Origin: Phycisphaerales bacterium
GTDB lineage: Bacteria > Planctomycetota > Phycisphaerae > Tepidisphaerales > Tepidisphaeraceae
Direction of reading: 5' to 3'
DNA: 6,074 bases
Assembly: GCA_028288905.1 (NCBI GenBank)
Contig: JAQGHJ010000703.1
Location: forward strand, 1-6,074
Shown piece after piece: positions 5,201-6,074 of the stretch. The notes beneath the pieces are model-generated. The model saw only the letters and a list, made by a program, of their open reading frames with translations, was not told where the DNA came from and ran no database searches. The translations under genes were made by a program, and so were the position numbers. Numbering within the stretch: the stretch's first letter is position 1; the number at the start of each line of letters is the position of its first letter.

Positions 5201-6074
5201 ATGCCCACCGGACGACGGACCTTTGCGATTGCCGCGGCGGCGGCGGCGGCCGTGGGCTCGACGTCACGCTCGGCGGATGCCAGCCTGACGCTCAACCTGG
5301 ACTTCAGTGGTTTCGGCACCGGCGTGCCCACGTCCAGCTTGGCCGGAGGCGGTAGCCCGCAGGCCGTCGTGCAGGCGGCGGCCGATTACTGGACGACCGC
5401 GTTCGCCGCCAGCACGCGAAGCATAACCCAAACGCTTCAGGTGGTCTGGGGCCCGCAAACATCCACTACGGCCGCCACCGGTGGCACTTCATGGTTCGTC
5501 TCGCCGCCGGACTACCCGTTCACTGGCGGCTCGCTGACGTTCGACAACGATGGGTCGACCAGCTTCTTCGTCGACCCGACGCCGTACGGGAACACGGAGT
5601 GGTCGACGCCGAACACGTCGAGCCAGAACTTGGGCAGTGGGTCGGTGAACGTCGAGCGGCGTTACACGGGGGCGAGCGGAACGGCCACCGCCCCACGTGT
5701 GGACATGCTCTCCGTTGCGATCCACGAGATCGGGCACTCACTCGGCCTGCTCAGCACCTACCCGCGATTCGCGAACGCCCGGGACGCCGATGGCAACGCC
5801 GCCGACTTGGACACGACTGGACCGCGCGTAGCGGGAAGCCAAATTCCGGTGACGGGCGGCCACTTGGACATCGCCACCGCCAGCATGGCACCGTCTGTGA
5901 CGCAGGGGGAGCGCAAGCTGCTCACGGCCGCCGACATCCTACTGCTGGCGGAAGTGCAGGCGTTCGACAACGTCAATCTGAACCCGCAGCCGGTGCCGGA
6001 GCCGGCCGGTGCGTTGGGCGCGGCCGCCCTAGCCGGCCTGCTCGCGCGGCGACGGCGGCTCCCTTCGGGCCGGT
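5201..6074 (+). CDS. Secreted metzincin-like zinc metalloprotease with PEP-CTERM anchor (3' end at window edge)
   Basis: The frame from the ATG at 5201 gives 291 residues without a stop; the window ends one base into the next codon, a T, so the stop may follow directly. The start encodes a signal peptide: GRRTF, then an Ala-rich core (residues 9-18) and a likely cleavage after ADA (25-27). The arginine pair might even suit Tat export. The mature part carries the zinc-protease motif HEIGHSLGL (175-183): His175 and His179 would bind zinc and Glu176 would be the catalytic base. The third ligand expected eleven positions into the motif is Ser185, so another residue such as His221 (GGHLD) may replace it. 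Met229 in SMAP fits the metzincin Met-turn. The C-terminus is a typical PEP-CTERM signal: VPEP (265-268), a short hydrophobic helix (271-282) and four arginines (283-286), which would hand the protein to an exosortase for surface attachment or export. No exosortase is in view. Substrate unknown. Confidence 0.87.
   Translation, partial: MPTGRRTFAIAAAAAAAVGSTSRSADASLTLNLDFSGFGTGVPTSSLAGGGSPQAVVQAAADYWTTAFAASTRSITQTLQVVWGPQTSTTAATGGTSWFVSPPDYPFTGGSLTFDNDGSTSFFVDPTPYGNTEWSTPNTSSQNLGSGSVNVERRYTGASGTATAPRVDMLSVAIHEIGHSLGLLSTYPRFANARDADGNAADLDTTGPRVAGSQIPVTGGHLDIATASMAPSVTQGERKLLTAADILLLAEVQAFDNVNLNPQPVPEPAGALGAAALAGLLARRRRLPSGR

Noticed and set aside
4924..5331. N-terminal extension of the oxidoreductase up to base 5331
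   Set aside because: The extension is low complexity, runs over the start of the divergent protease gene, and would bury the twin-arginine signal and the GAAGGAGA ribosome site that mark the start at 4923.
3550..5355. A 601-codon plus-strand open frame opposite the oxidoreductase
   Set aside because: It overlaps a complete Gfo/Idh/MocA gene with all family motifs on the other strand, and its own product is an Arg/Val/Pro-rich shadow.
1..6074. A hidden defence, mobile or biosynthetic system
   Set aside because: No nuclease, helicase, transposase, toxin-antitoxin, synthase or CRISPR-like repeat was found; the genes are common planctomycete types without a shared theme.

Overview
The window looks like an ordinary stretch of chromosome from a GC-rich planctomycete, most likely near the Gemmataceae. 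This placement is inferred from gene content and style: codon third positions are mostly G or C, there is a Tat-exported Gfo/Idh/MocA oxidoreductase of the kind planctomycetes carry in many copies, a PEP-CTERM surface protein, and a secreted protein with no named family. No rRNA, tRNA, CRISPR array, transposase or phage gene is visible.

Layout from left to right: (1) 1-101, the probable C-terminal end of a plus-strand gene cut by the window edge; (2) 148-1644, minus strand, a secreted 498-residue protein of unknown function; (3) 1645-1977, a non-coding gap holding a hairpin-forming repeat that could terminate the desaturase transcript; (4) 1978-3063, minus strand, a membrane fatty-acid (acyl-CoA type) desaturase with the complete histidine ligand set; (5) 3064-3567, a gap of about 500 bases with a row of GC-rich stem-loops just after the oxidoreductase gene and one doubtful 36-codon ORF; (6) 3568-4923, minus strand, a Gfo/Idh/MocA-type oxidoreductase with a twin-arginine signal; (7) 4924-5200, a divergent intergenic region with three copies of a 9-base repeat; (8) 5201 to the right edge, plus strand, a secreted metzincin-like metalloprotease with a PEP-CTERM anchor, complete except for its last codon or codons.

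The three complete minus-strand genes are spaced by 333 and 504 bases, so they are probably separate transcription units rather than one operon. Nothing in the sequence ties them into one pathway: one alters membrane lipids, one is an exported sugar-type dehydrogenase, one is a cell-surface protease and one is unknown. I found no convincing previously undescribed system. The points most worth a second look are the protease with a non-canonical third zinc-ligand position, the repeats in its leader, the unknown secreted protein, and the structured 3' region after the oxidoreductase gene.
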